From Paracoccus denitrificans (GTDB taxonomy: Bacteria > Pseudomonadota > Alphaproteobacteria > Rhodobacterales > Rhodobacteraceae), in assembly GCA_005768755.1 (NCBI GenBank), contig VAFL01000006.1:214253-278252 (forward strand): a stretch of 64,000 nt of DNA. Direction: 5' to 3'. Below are positions 26,046 to 34,515 of the stretch, in pieces. The first letter of the stretch is position 1. Each line of letters begins with the position of its first letter. Below the pieces are notes generated by a model. The model worked only from the letters and a program-made list of their open reading frames with translations. It made no database searches and was not told the origin of the DNA. Position numbers and translations under genes: made by a program.

Positions 26046-27800
26046 TTATTTCACCTGCTGACCGTTCACGAAGATGGAACCGCCATCCCTGAACTCGACA
26101 TCCGAGATCATCACGTCAGCATTCTGCGCGTCAGGCTTGGCGAACATGGCCATCATCATGCGGATGCTCATCGCCTGATCTTCCGGAAGCAGACCCGCCT
26201 GAACCAGCTTGTCGAACAGCGGATTGATGCCGGTCAGCCGCGCGTTGATCGTGCCAAGCGGGGTCGACAGATCGCCGCCCTCGGGGCTGGTCAGATCACC
26301 CGTTGCCGATACGTTCGCACCAAGTGCCGAAATATCGACATTGTTGAGCTTCAGCGAATTGACCGCACCGGGTGCGACATTCGGGTCTTCCATCGCCGCA
26401 GTGTCAAGGACGTCCACATCCAGACGCGCGGTGCCCGACATATCGACCATGATGCTCGCCGGATCGCGCGGCAGGACGGATTGCGGGTCGAACATTCCCC
26501 AGATCCCGTCCGACAGCGTCATTCCGTCGATGCCATAAACGAACTTGAATGGCTGCGGTTCGGCTGCAGCGATGACCGGCACTTCGATATTGAACTGCGC
26601 GGAATCGGCCGAATAGCTGAGGGGGACCGGAACGTCAGGCACCGTAACCTCGGTGGTGGATTTTCCGGTTGTGCCCGAGTAACCGATCCGGCCATCGGCC
26701 ATCATGAAGTCAAGACCCAGCGATTCCATGGTGGAATTGGCCTTCACCTGCTGAGGCCCGGCGTCCGGTTCATTGGTCGTGACATCGAGATTGATCGTAG
26801 TCGGCCCGGCCGTGATAGCACCGTCGGCGTTCAGACCCGCCTTCATTGCGGCAGACAGTTCAGGACCCATGTTGGTGCCAGGCGGAACGGTGCCCTTACC
26901 TTCAAAGGCCAGGTCGGCGATCGTGGCGTCGATCAGCGCGGTCCCGCTTTCATGCGAGAAATCGATATTAAGGGCAACGGATTCGGCTTTGCCCGTCTGG
27001 TCCAACGTCAAGCTCTCGCCCGATTCCAGCCGGTCGGTGCCGATGAACTTGGTAACCGTCAATTTGCCAGGATTCTCGATCACTTCGCCCTCGGGCGTCG
27101 TGAGGCGATCGACATTCATTTCGAAAGTCGGGAACTGGTATTCATAGACATTGCCCGCGCCGTCTTCCGTAACAGTCACGGTCTCGCCCGGATTCGCGAT
27201 CGAGATGTCGATGGTGACAGTCTCGATTTCCGCATCTTCTGCCGTATCGCCCGTGTCCGCTGTCGGCGTGTCTGCCGCCGCCGGGTCGGCAGTGCCGTCT
27301 TCAGCGACGGTGTCACCGGATTCTGTTCCGGCATCATCGGATTCGGGTGCAGCAGCGTCAGCGTCGGGGCTTGTGGCTGCGTCTTCTGCGGCGTCCGCTG
27401 CCGTTTGGGCTGCGTCATCCGCCCGGTCGACTGCGGCATCGACATCTTCTGCCGGGTCGCTTGACGGCGGGGCCGTCAGCAAGGCGGATGCGGTCGACTG
27501 ATCGGGGAAGTCTATCGTGACGCCGCCATCACCGCTTGCCGTGAGTTCGACATCGCCGACAGTATACACGAGTTCCGCGTGATCGTCCGACCCGGCCTCG
27601 CCAGATGCGGTCTTAAGCACCAGTCCGCGAACGGTGACCGTGTCACCGGCTTCCTCGACCGCAGCGGTTTCTACCGTCATGCCGGTCGCTTCATAGTATC
27701 CACTGAGTTGTTCCCAAACCGAAGCGGGGGTGATTTCGGCAAGCGCGGGCGCAGCGACAAGCATCGCGCCGATTGCCGTTGCGGTATAAAGTCGGGTCAT
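26046..27800 (-). CDS. DUF2125 family exported protein
   Basis: The protein resembles the alphaproteobacterial DUF2125 family, whose function is unknown. The 584-residue precursor has a Sec signal peptide (MTRLYTATAIGAMLVAAPAL, cleaved near AEITP) and a beta-rich body. I start at ATG 27800, which has AAGGTGA upstream; a GTG nine bases earlier is less likely. Residues about 112-192 form a long Ala/Asp/Glu/Thr-rich, apparently disordered linker that interrupts the domain and makes the protein longer than many relatives. The C-terminal half alternates strands and ends with VEFRDGGSIFVNGQQVK. A terminator follows. Probably periplasmic. Confidence 0.8.
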   Translation of the reverse strand: MTRLYTATAIGAMLVAAPALAEITPASVWEQLSGYYEATGMTVETAAVEEAGDTVTVRGLVLKTASGEAGSDDHAELVYTVGDVELTASGDGGVTIDFPDQSTASALLTAPPSSDPAEDVDAAVDRADDAAQTAADAAEDAATSPDADAAAPESDDAGTESGDTVAEDGTADPAAADTPTADTGDTAEDAEIETVTIDISIANPGETVTVTEDGAGNVYEYQFPTFEMNVDRLTTPEGEVIENPGKLTVTKFIGTDRLESGESLTLDQTGKAESVALNIDFSHESGTALIDATIADLAFEGKGTVPPGTNMGPELSAAMKAGLNADGAITAGPTTINLDVTTNEPDAGPQQVKANSTMESLGLDFMMADGRIGYSGTTGKSTTEVTVPDVPVPLSYSADSAQFNIEVPVIAAAEPQPFKFVYGIDGMTLSDGIWGMFDPQSVLPRDPASIMVDMSGTARLDVDVLDTAAMEDPNVAPGAVNSLKLNNVDISALGANVSATGDLTSPEGGDLSTPLGTINARLTGINPLFDKLVQAGLLPEDQAMSIRMMMAMFAKPDAQNADVMISDVEFRDGGSIFVNGQQVK

Positions 27801-28061
27801 AGAGGTCACCTTGTGAACGAAATGTAAGTTTGAGAACCTGGCGAGTAACGTGCGACACCCTATTCGGGTGCCGAATAATCGTCCAGAATTCTGATGATAA
27901 TAACGTGATACTCAAGCCTCACGCATGGAAACGGCCGAGAAACTGCCCTGTCATGGGCAGCCCAGCCCGGCCATCCGCGTCAATTTGAGCATTGCCGTCG
28001 GTGGCGTTTGGGCTGGGCCGGATGAATGAATCGCCGCAGGAATATTGCTTGGCTGAAACGA
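27801..28061. other. Intergenic region upstream of the DUF2125 gene
   Basis: These 261 bases separate the DUF2853 gene from the DUF2125 gene, both on the minus strand. They contain CCCAGCCC and GGGCTGGG arms about 45 bases apart (near 27960 and 28010), which could form a long-loop stem, but no clear gene or T-run. The DUF2125 promoter must lie here, probably in the AT-richer part near 27890-27920. Confidence 0.4.
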
Positions 28062-28403
28062 TCAGCCGTAGACCGCGTCCTTTCCGAAATGCTTGGTCAG
28101 CATGTAATAGATGACGGCGCGGTACTTGTTACGGTTGTTACTGCCGTAATCGGCAATAACCTTGCTGATCGCCTCGTCCAGTTTCGGGCCGGCTTCAAGC
28201 CCCAGCTTCTTGACCAGGAAATTTGCCTTGACGCGGTCGATCTCGGCCTGATCACTTGCTGCGACAGTTTCGCTGTCGGCGTTGTAGATTGCAGGCCCGC
28301 AACCGATGGTGACTTTTGTCAGAAGGTCCATATCGGGCGTCTGACCCAGCTTTTCCTTGATGTCTGCCGCGTATTTCGCAATCAGGTCATCGCGCTTGCT
28401 CAT
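28062..28403 (-). CDS. DUF2853 family protein
   Basis: This 113-residue soluble, helical protein matches DUF2853, a small family without established function. Recognisable parts are the N-terminal MSKRDDLIAKYAADIKEK, the central VKANFLVKKLGLE and the C-terminal NRNKYRAVIYYMLTKHFGK. There is no signal peptide or membrane segment, so it should be cytoplasmic. A GGAGGAAA ribosome-binding sequence precedes the ATG. It is flanked by about 95 and 260 non-coding bases and so is probably a single-gene unit. Confidence 0.85.
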   Translation of the reverse strand: MSKRDDLIAKYAADIKEKLGQTPDMDLLTKVTIGCGPAIYNADSETVAASDQAEIDRVKANFLVKKLGLEAGPKLDEAISKVIADYGSNNRNKYRAVIYYMLTKHFGKDAVYG

Positions 28404-28497
28404 GCCGTTTCCTCCATTTGATATTTGTTAAGATATCGCGCGAGAAGCCTAGTGCGGCATGAGGCATGGGTAAAGTGTCGCGTTCAGAAGTCGCTGA

Positions 28498-31400
28498 TTA
28501 ATAGTCTCTTTCGTAATAGACGCCCAAGACGCTGTCGCCTTCGTTATCGACAGAGCCGCGAGCAGTCAGATCATCTGTCACGTCCAGATTCAGGTTGACC
28601 TGCGTCTTTCCGTCATCGCCCAGCTCGACATCCGTATAAACGTTGCGGGTCAGGTACTTACCGGCGCGAACGGCGACGCCGCCATCGTCATCGACCGTCA
28701 GGTCCAGATCGTCCAGACCCGTCGCCTCGCGGATGTTGCCGACAACGCCGATCCCACCCTGGCCGGCCAGAACCGCCAGCGCGTTGGCAAGCTGTGCCGC
28801 CTGCAAGGGCGAAATCTGATCCAGGCCTTGCCCGAACAGCAGGTAGGACAGAACTTCTTCCTCGGGCAGCGAGGGGTTGGATTCGAACGTGATGTCCGGG
28901 TCGCGAACCTCGCCGTCGATGATGATTCGGATGGTGATGTCATCCTCGCTGTGGGTGGCGACAAGCCGGATGACAGGGATCAGGCTGCCCTGCAATTCGA
29001 CCAGCCCCTCGGACAAGTCGAAGCGCTTGCCCAGAAGATCGACCCGACCGCGGATCAGTGACAGATGACCGACCGGGATCGGATTGCGTGCATCGCCGGT
29101 GATCTGAAGCGCGCCCCCAAGTTCGGCGTCGACGCCGCGGCCGCGGATGAAGATCTGGTTGGGGGCGTTGATTGTCAGATTGAAGCGCGCGGGATTTGCA
29201 GGCGGTGTCGCAGCCGGTCCGCTAAGATCGGCTGCCTGCGCGGCAAGGCTTCCGTAAGGTTCCAGCCCGGCTTTGGCGCGCGTTGCGGCAATGCGCCAGC
29301 TATCGTTGACATGCACGATATCGGGAATGGCCTGCGCACCACCCAGCCCGGTGGAGGGAATGCGGAACTCGGCCTCGATGACATTGATGGTGCCGCTGAC
29401 GAGGGGACCGTCCGCAGCGACGCCGCTGATCGAAACAGTCCCGTCGGCGGTCAACTCGTAAAGGCTGGGATCGCGCAGGGTCGCCTGATTCAGCCGTGCT
29501 GTCAGGTCCAGGACCGGAGAGCCGCTGCGAAGATCGACTGCGCCGTCCACATCGACGCTGCCCCCCGCGCTTAATCCGCCAGCGATATCAAGGTTGATAA
29601 GTCCCTGCTCCAGCCGTGCATCCAGTCGCAGATCTTCGACTGTCAGGCCGATCTTCGGCTCTGCCAGTCGACCATTTGCCATGCTGACCGTGCCGCTCAG
29701 CGCGTCCAGACCCGGGGTGCCCTGCATCGCCAGATCGAACGTAACAGGACCTTCGATGCTGCGCGTCCGCAGGAAGGGGTTGGCAATAGCGGCGTCGCCG
29801 ACACCCGCCAAACGCAGATCCGTCGCCTCGCCGGCGATCTGGCCCGACACTTGCGCGCGGGTGCCGCCGGGTGCGGTGATGGCGATATCCAGCCGGGTTC
29901 CGCTGTCACCCTGCTGGATCGTGCCGACGGCCTGCGCAGGCCCAGAGATGCCGGGCAAAAGCGGCGCAAGATCGGACAGTCGCGCATCGACATTCAGCCC
30001 CTGTGCCGGGTGACCGTCGGCGATCAGCTGCAGCTGCGGGTTGCGGGCGTTCAGCCGCTCGACGATGATCTGGCCGTCGCGCTGAAGAAGCACCACGTCG
30101 GCTGTGGTCTGTCCGCGCAAAAGGGGATCGACGCGTTCGACACCGATGCCCAACCCGTTTCCGACCACGTCCGCGGTAATGCGGCGTCCCTCGGCCACGT
30201 CCAGCACGTGTGCGGTGGCGCTGACATTGCCGGAATATCCATCGCCCGCAAAGCCGATACCGGGCACGGAAAGCTCTGCCCGCAGATCGGTCTGGCCGGT
30301 GCCATAAACTCCGGTTGCCGTGGCATTCAGGCGGTCGTTGGATGCGCGCGCCTCATCCAGCAGAATAAGGTCGCCCTGCTGGCTTCCGGTGGCAGTGAAG
30401 GTGGTTTCGCCCGCCAGCGCGGCATCAACCTGGGTCAGTCCCAGCGTCAGATCGCTACCGGTGCCGTTGACATCAAAGGCCACCGCAGCGCCGCGATTTT
30501 CCAGCACGACATTGGCGTCGATCGCGCCGCCGAAGCGGGGCCCCAGGAATGACAGATCGCCGGCCGAAGCATTGCCTTCGAAACGTGTCTGGCCGCCGCC
30601 AAGCACTCCCTGCCCGGTCACGTCGATCTGCGGGTTTTCGGCCGCAAGCTGCTGGATCTCGTATCGGCTGCCATTCTGGATTGCCCGCACGGCAAGCCGC
30701 GTCTCTCCGGCCAGGGCGCCATCGGCTTGTGCATTGCCGACGCGCAGGTCCTGCGCGGTGCCCTTCACATCAAAGATCCGACCGTCAGGCGTATCATTTA
30801 TTGCCGCACTCGCATCGAGAGCGCCGCCAAACCCGGCGCCCAGGAAAGCCAGATCCGAGGCATTCAGCCGCGCCGAGATATCAGTCTGATCAGGCCCATA
30901 AACACCGCTGGCATCGGCCTGAAGCTGCGGGTTGTCGATCTGCGCGGATTCGAGAGTGACGACACCCTGATCGAAATCGCCCGCGACAGTGAACCGGGTT
31001 TCGCCCTGCAACGCGCGATCCGCGCCGGCCTGACGCAAGGCAAGATCGGTGGCGGTGCCGTTCAATGTGAACGCTTGCGCGCCGTCCGCACTATCCTGAA
31101 GCGTGGCCACGGCCTGAACCCCGCCCGCCATGCCAAGGCCAAGCGCCGAGAGGTCGGTGATATCAAGATCGGCGCGCGCATCCGTGCCAGCGGGCCCGAC
31201 CGTGCCTTCTGCGCTGAACCGGGTCTGGTTATTGCTTAGATCGGCGCGCTCGATCGTGTAGGTTCCGTCACGTTCCAGCGCCAGAATGTCGATATCGGTG
31301 GTGCCCGTCAGCTTGCCGGCATTCCCGCGCTGACCAAGGGACAGATCTTCGCCCGTCCCGGTAACAGTCAGTCGCCGCGCGCCATCGGCGGTGTCGGTAA

Positions 31401-34400
31401 AGGCGGCATCCACATCAAGCGCGCCCTGAAGGCCCAACCCCAACGAGGCAAGGTCCCGGACCGTCAGCTTGCCGGTCGCATCTGTCCCGGCCTGGCCGAT
31501 CGCGCCCTGCGCCGTGGCGGTAAGCTGGTCGTTGGTGACATTTGCACGCTCGATATTGATCGCCCCGTCGCTGCTTTGTTCGGCAGCGATGTCGATTGTA
31601 GTCGTGCCTGTCAGCGCCGCGTCGGCCTGCGCCTGTCCCAGGCGAATATTCTCGCCGCTGCCGTCGATCTCGACGCGCCGGGTGCCGGCATCATCCGTGT
31701 CCAGACGCGCGGTCGCGTCAAGTGATCCCGACCAGCCTTGCCCCAGTGCGGCGAGGCTGGCGATCTGCGCCGCCGCCTGGCCACTGGCGCGACCTTCCAC
31801 CAGCTCGCCCGAGGCCTGTGCAGAAAGCTGCGCGTTCGCGACATCAAGCGAGCGCATGTAAAGCGACCCGTCAGGCGTTTGTTCGGCCAGCATGGTGATG
31901 TCGGTTTGCCCGCCAAGCGCGCCATCAACGTTTTCCTGTCCCAGCGCCAGATCCTGCCCGATGCCGTCGACACGCAATTGCCGCACGCCGTCACTGCCTT
32001 GGGTCAGAACGGCATCCGCGTTGAATTGACCCTTCCATCCGGCACCCATCGGCGACAGCGACGGGACTTCCAGCCGTGCATTGGCGCTTGTCCCGGCGCC
32101 ACCGAACGAGCCCGTCGCAGTCAGGGCCAGCTGGTTGTTCGTGATGCGCGCATCACTCAGCGATATGACATCTCCGGTCTGATCGGCGGTTAAGGTGATC
32201 TCTGTCTCGCCACGAAGCAGCCCGTCGATATTGTCCTGACCGACTGACAGCCCGTCGCCGGTGCCGGTGATCTGGATATTGCGACTGGCGGCGGTTCCGG
32301 TGAATTGGGCCCGCGCATTCAGAACGCCTGCAAACTGCTCGCCCAGTGCGCTGAGGTCGCTGAAATCAAGGTCGAAATCTGCATCGACCTCTCCCCCGGT
32401 CATGGTTCCGGTTCCGTCCAGCGTAAGCTGTGGGTTCTGCAATTCCAGCGAGGTCAGGCTGAACCCGTCCGCGCCTTCCTGCAGCTCGGCATTCAGTTGC
32501 GTTTCACCCGCAAAGGCACCGTCAAGCGCCGTCACGCCGGTCTGCAACCCCGAGGCTGCGCCAGTCACGATCAGCTGACGTGCCCCCGGAGCACCGACCA
32601 GCCGTGCATTGGCATTCAGCGCGCCGTCAAGGCTGGGATCGATATCGGCCAGCGTCGGCACGTTGAAATCGGCGGTCAGGTCAAGATTGTCGGTGTTGGC
32701 CGTGCCGCTGGCCGTCAGGCTGATCCGCTGCGCATTGATGGCAAGCTCGTGCAGTTCAGTGCCGTCTTCGGTCCGCCCGGCCGAAAGCGTAATCGTGGAG
32801 TTGCCCTGCAGAAGATGGTCAAGCTGTGGGTTGTCAACCTTCAGATCCGTGCCGGTCACCGTTCCGTCGACATCGAAGGCGCCGGTCAGGACCTGAAAAT
32901 ATCCGGCGAGATCGGCGCGCGCCTGACCGGAAATATTGCGCCCAGCCAGTTCGGACAGGTTGGCCAGATTGGAATGGCTGGCAGAAAGCTCGTCCGAAGA
33001 CAGGACAATACCGCTTGTCAATCCGTCGACGGTCAAACGACCGCCAAGTGCGTAATCCTTACCGCTGATCTCCATCTCGGTCAGTTCCAGAACCTGGCCG
33101 GCGGTAAAGTCAAACCCGGTCTTCCCGCTGATCGTGTCGCCGACGACGCGCTGGATCTTTTCATCGGCCAAGTCCAGGCCAGAGGCGTCGAAGCTGAATG
33201 TGCCGTTAAGTTGGCTGAACGTCTCGCCTTCGGCCAGCACGACTTGTCCCTGACCATCCAGGTCCAGCCGCTGCAGCTTGACGGCCTGTCGGTCGATTTC
33301 GGTCAGCCAGCCCTTCAGTGACCAGTCAGATCCCTGCGCCGCGTCGAAGCCGATTGCCAGGTTGCCTGATTGCACCGTCACGGGCGGGCTGACAAAGGGA
33401 ATGGTCACCGGCAAGGTGGTTGCGCCCGCCTGTTCACCGAAATCGACGGTCAGGTCCAGCATTTGCGGCGCGTTCTGGTCATTCGTCGCCAGTCTGCCGT
33501 TGATTTTCAGCGCGTCCGTATCAAGGCTTAATGCCTCAAGCTCAAGCCGGCCGGTCTCGGCCCGCCAGCCCTGTGCGACAAGCTGCGTGTCATTGCCGAA
33601 GAATGCCCGGTTATCGGGTGGCAGAAGCGTGGCCAGGTCGCCGCCAATCTGTACGTCGAAACGGTTACCTGCGGTGCCGTCGCTGCCTTCAGCGCTGGCG
33701 AATTCGATCTGGCCGGTGATCCGCGGCTGGCCGTCGGTGGCAATGGAGATGTCGGCCGCATAGTCGCTGAGCGGGCCTTCGCCATGGATCTCTGCCGTAA
33801 CGGCGGGTTGGCCTTCGATGCGGGCGATGCGACCGAAAATGCCTTCCGGGTCTTCATCCAGCGACAGGTCGATATTCAGCACCCGGCTGTTATTGTCGAA
33901 GCTGCCGTTGAAGGTGAAATCGCCCTTCTTCCCGTCGGTGCGGTTGATGACGACATCGGCCTTGCCTTCGCCGCCTTCCAGCGACATCGACCCGCTGACC
34001 GTGACCGTCGCCTCCTCGCCCAGAAGCTCCTCGCCCAGGACGACGCTGCCGGCCTCGATCTTCTCGATGTTGATGCCCACGGGCAATTCGGGAAGGTTGA
34101 AGCTGCGCGCCTCGGTGCTGCGGGTCGCTTCTTCTTCCTCGGTATGAGGTCCGCGCGGGATTTCGATGCGCGCGGCGCTCAACTCGCCGATCTCGACCCG
34201 ACCGCGCAGCAGTGCAGAACGCGTCCACTGTATCGCGCCGTCTTCCAGCCTCAGCCAGACACCATCGGCATCGGCAATGGTAATACTGGTGAATGTTGCA
34301 CGCGACGACAGGGCGCCGTCGAAGCCCGTGATGTCGACGCTGCGGCCAGCACTGGACAGGCGGCTTTGCAGCAGGCGGGTCAGAAAGCCCTCATCATCGG

Positions 34401-34515
34401 TGGATTCGGCGGCGATCTCGGCCAGGCTGTCGTCGGGCTCGGGTGCGTCCTGCGCAGGGGCGCTGACCGGAAGAAGCAGGCACATGGCCAGCAATACAAG
34501 AATACGGCGTAGCAT
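28498..34515 (-). CDS. tamB: Translocation and assembly module protein TamB, extra-long with internal repeats
   Basis: TamB is a large AsmA/VPS13-like beta-groove protein anchored in the inner membrane. It works with TamA at the outer membrane in envelope biogenesis, probably moving phospholipids or helping insert outer-membrane proteins. This 2005-residue protein has an N-terminal hydrophobic segment (residues 4-20, ending near PAQD), an AsmA-like N-terminal part, about ten repeats of about 100 residues from 550 to 1510, and the conserved DUF490 C-terminal domain (about 1660-2005; GHLSLIRGRVDLLGKRFDL and SYLLFGQGLDQISPLQAAQL are typical). It is far longer than E. coli TamB (about 1260 residues). 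Its ATG overlaps the tamA stop by one base. Confidence 0.94.
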   Translation of the reverse strand: MLRRILVLLAMCLLLPVSAPAQDAPEPDDSLAEIAAESTDDEGFLTRLLQSRLSSAGRSVDITGFDGALSSRATFTSITIADADGVWLRLEDGAIQWTRSALLRGRVEIGELSAARIEIPRGPHTEEEEATRSTEARSFNLPELPVGINIEKIEAGSVVLGEELLGEEATVTVSGSMSLEGGEGKADVVINRTDGKKGDFTFNGSFDNNSRVLNIDLSLDEDPEGIFGRIARIEGQPAVTAEIHGEGPLSDYAADISIATDGQPRITGQIEFASAEGSDGTAGNRFDVQIGGDLATLLPPDNRAFFGNDTQLVAQGWRAETGRLELEALSLDTDALKINGRLATNDQNAPQMLDLTVDFGEQAGATTLPVTIPFVSPPVTVQSGNLAIGFDAAQGSDWSLKGWLTEIDRQAVKLQRLDLDGQGQVVLAEGETFSQLNGTFSFDASGLDLADEKIQRVVGDTISGKTGFDFTAGQVLELTEMEISGKDYALGGRLTVDGLTSGIVLSSDELSASHSNLANLSELAGRNISGQARADLAGYFQVLTGAFDVDGTVTGTDLKVDNPQLDHLLQGNSTITLSAGRTEDGTELHELAINAQRISLTASGTANTDNLDLTADFNVPTLADIDPSLDGALNANARLVGAPGARQLIVTGAASGLQTGVTALDGAFAGETQLNAELQEGADGFSLTSLELQNPQLTLDGTGTMTGGEVDADFDLDFSDLSALGEQFAGVLNARAQFTGTAASRNIQITGTGDGLSVGQDNIDGLLRGETEITLTADQTGDVISLSDARITNNQLALTATGSFGGAGTSANARLEVPSLSPMGAGWKGQFNADAVLTQGSDGVRQLRVDGIGQDLALGQENVDGALGGQTDITMLAEQTPDGSLYMRSLDVANAQLSAQASGELVEGRASGQAAAQIASLAALGQGWSGSLDATARLDTDDAGTRRVEIDGSGENIRLGQAQADAALTGTTTIDIAAEQSSDGAINIERANVTNDQLTATAQGAIGQAGTDATGKLTVRDLASLGLGLQGALDVDAAFTDTADGARRLTVTGTGEDLSLGQRGNAGKLTGTTDIDILALERDGTYTIERADLSNNQTRFSAEGTVGPAGTDARADLDITDLSALGLGMAGGVQAVATLQDSADGAQAFTLNGTATDLALRQAGADRALQGETRFTVAGDFDQGVVTLESAQIDNPQLQADASGVYGPDQTDISARLNASDLAFLGAGFGGALDASAAINDTPDGRIFDVKGTAQDLRVGNAQADGALAGETRLAVRAIQNGSRYEIQQLAAENPQIDVTGQGVLGGGQTRFEGNASAGDLSFLGPRFGGAIDANVVLENRGAAVAFDVNGTGSDLTLGLTQVDAALAGETTFTATGSQQGDLILLDEARASNDRLNATATGVYGTGQTDLRAELSVPGIGFAGDGYSGNVSATAHVLDVAEGRRITADVVGNGLGIGVERVDPLLRGQTTADVVLLQRDGQIIVERLNARNPQLQLIADGHPAQGLNVDARLSDLAPLLPGISGPAQAVGTIQQGDSGTRLDIAITAPGGTRAQVSGQIAGEATDLRLAGVGDAAIANPFLRTRSIEGPVTFDLAMQGTPGLDALSGTVSMANGRLAEPKIGLTVEDLRLDARLEQGLINLDIAGGLSAGGSVDVDGAVDLRSGSPVLDLTARLNQATLRDPSLYELTADGTVSISGVAADGPLVSGTINVIEAEFRIPSTGLGGAQAIPDIVHVNDSWRIAATRAKAGLEPYGSLAAQAADLSGPAATPPANPARFNLTINAPNQIFIRGRGVDAELGGALQITGDARNPIPVGHLSLIRGRVDLLGKRFDLSEGLVELQGSLIPVIRLVATHSEDDITIRIIIDGEVRDPDITFESNPSLPEEEVLSYLLFGQGLDQISPLQAAQLANALAVLAGQGGIGVVGNIREATGLDDLDLTVDDDGGVAVRAGKYLTRNVYTDVELGDDGKTQVNLNLDVTDDLTARGSVDNEGDSVLGVYYERDY
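29986..32865 (-). repeat. Tandem array of about ten degenerate 100-residue repeats within tamB
   Basis: A segment of about 100 residues recurs from residue 550 to 1510 with very constant spacing; units begin near 551, 651, 751, 851, 952, 1053, 1152, 1251, 1351 and 1451. Shared landmarks are a GTGxDLxLGQ-like start, then VDxALxGET, an IExAxxxNPQL-like segment, a GxxGxxGTDA-like loop, and DLxxLGxGxxGxLDAxAxL. The first, second and last units are the most diverged. Each unit is therefore about 300 bases of DNA. Confidence 0.8.
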
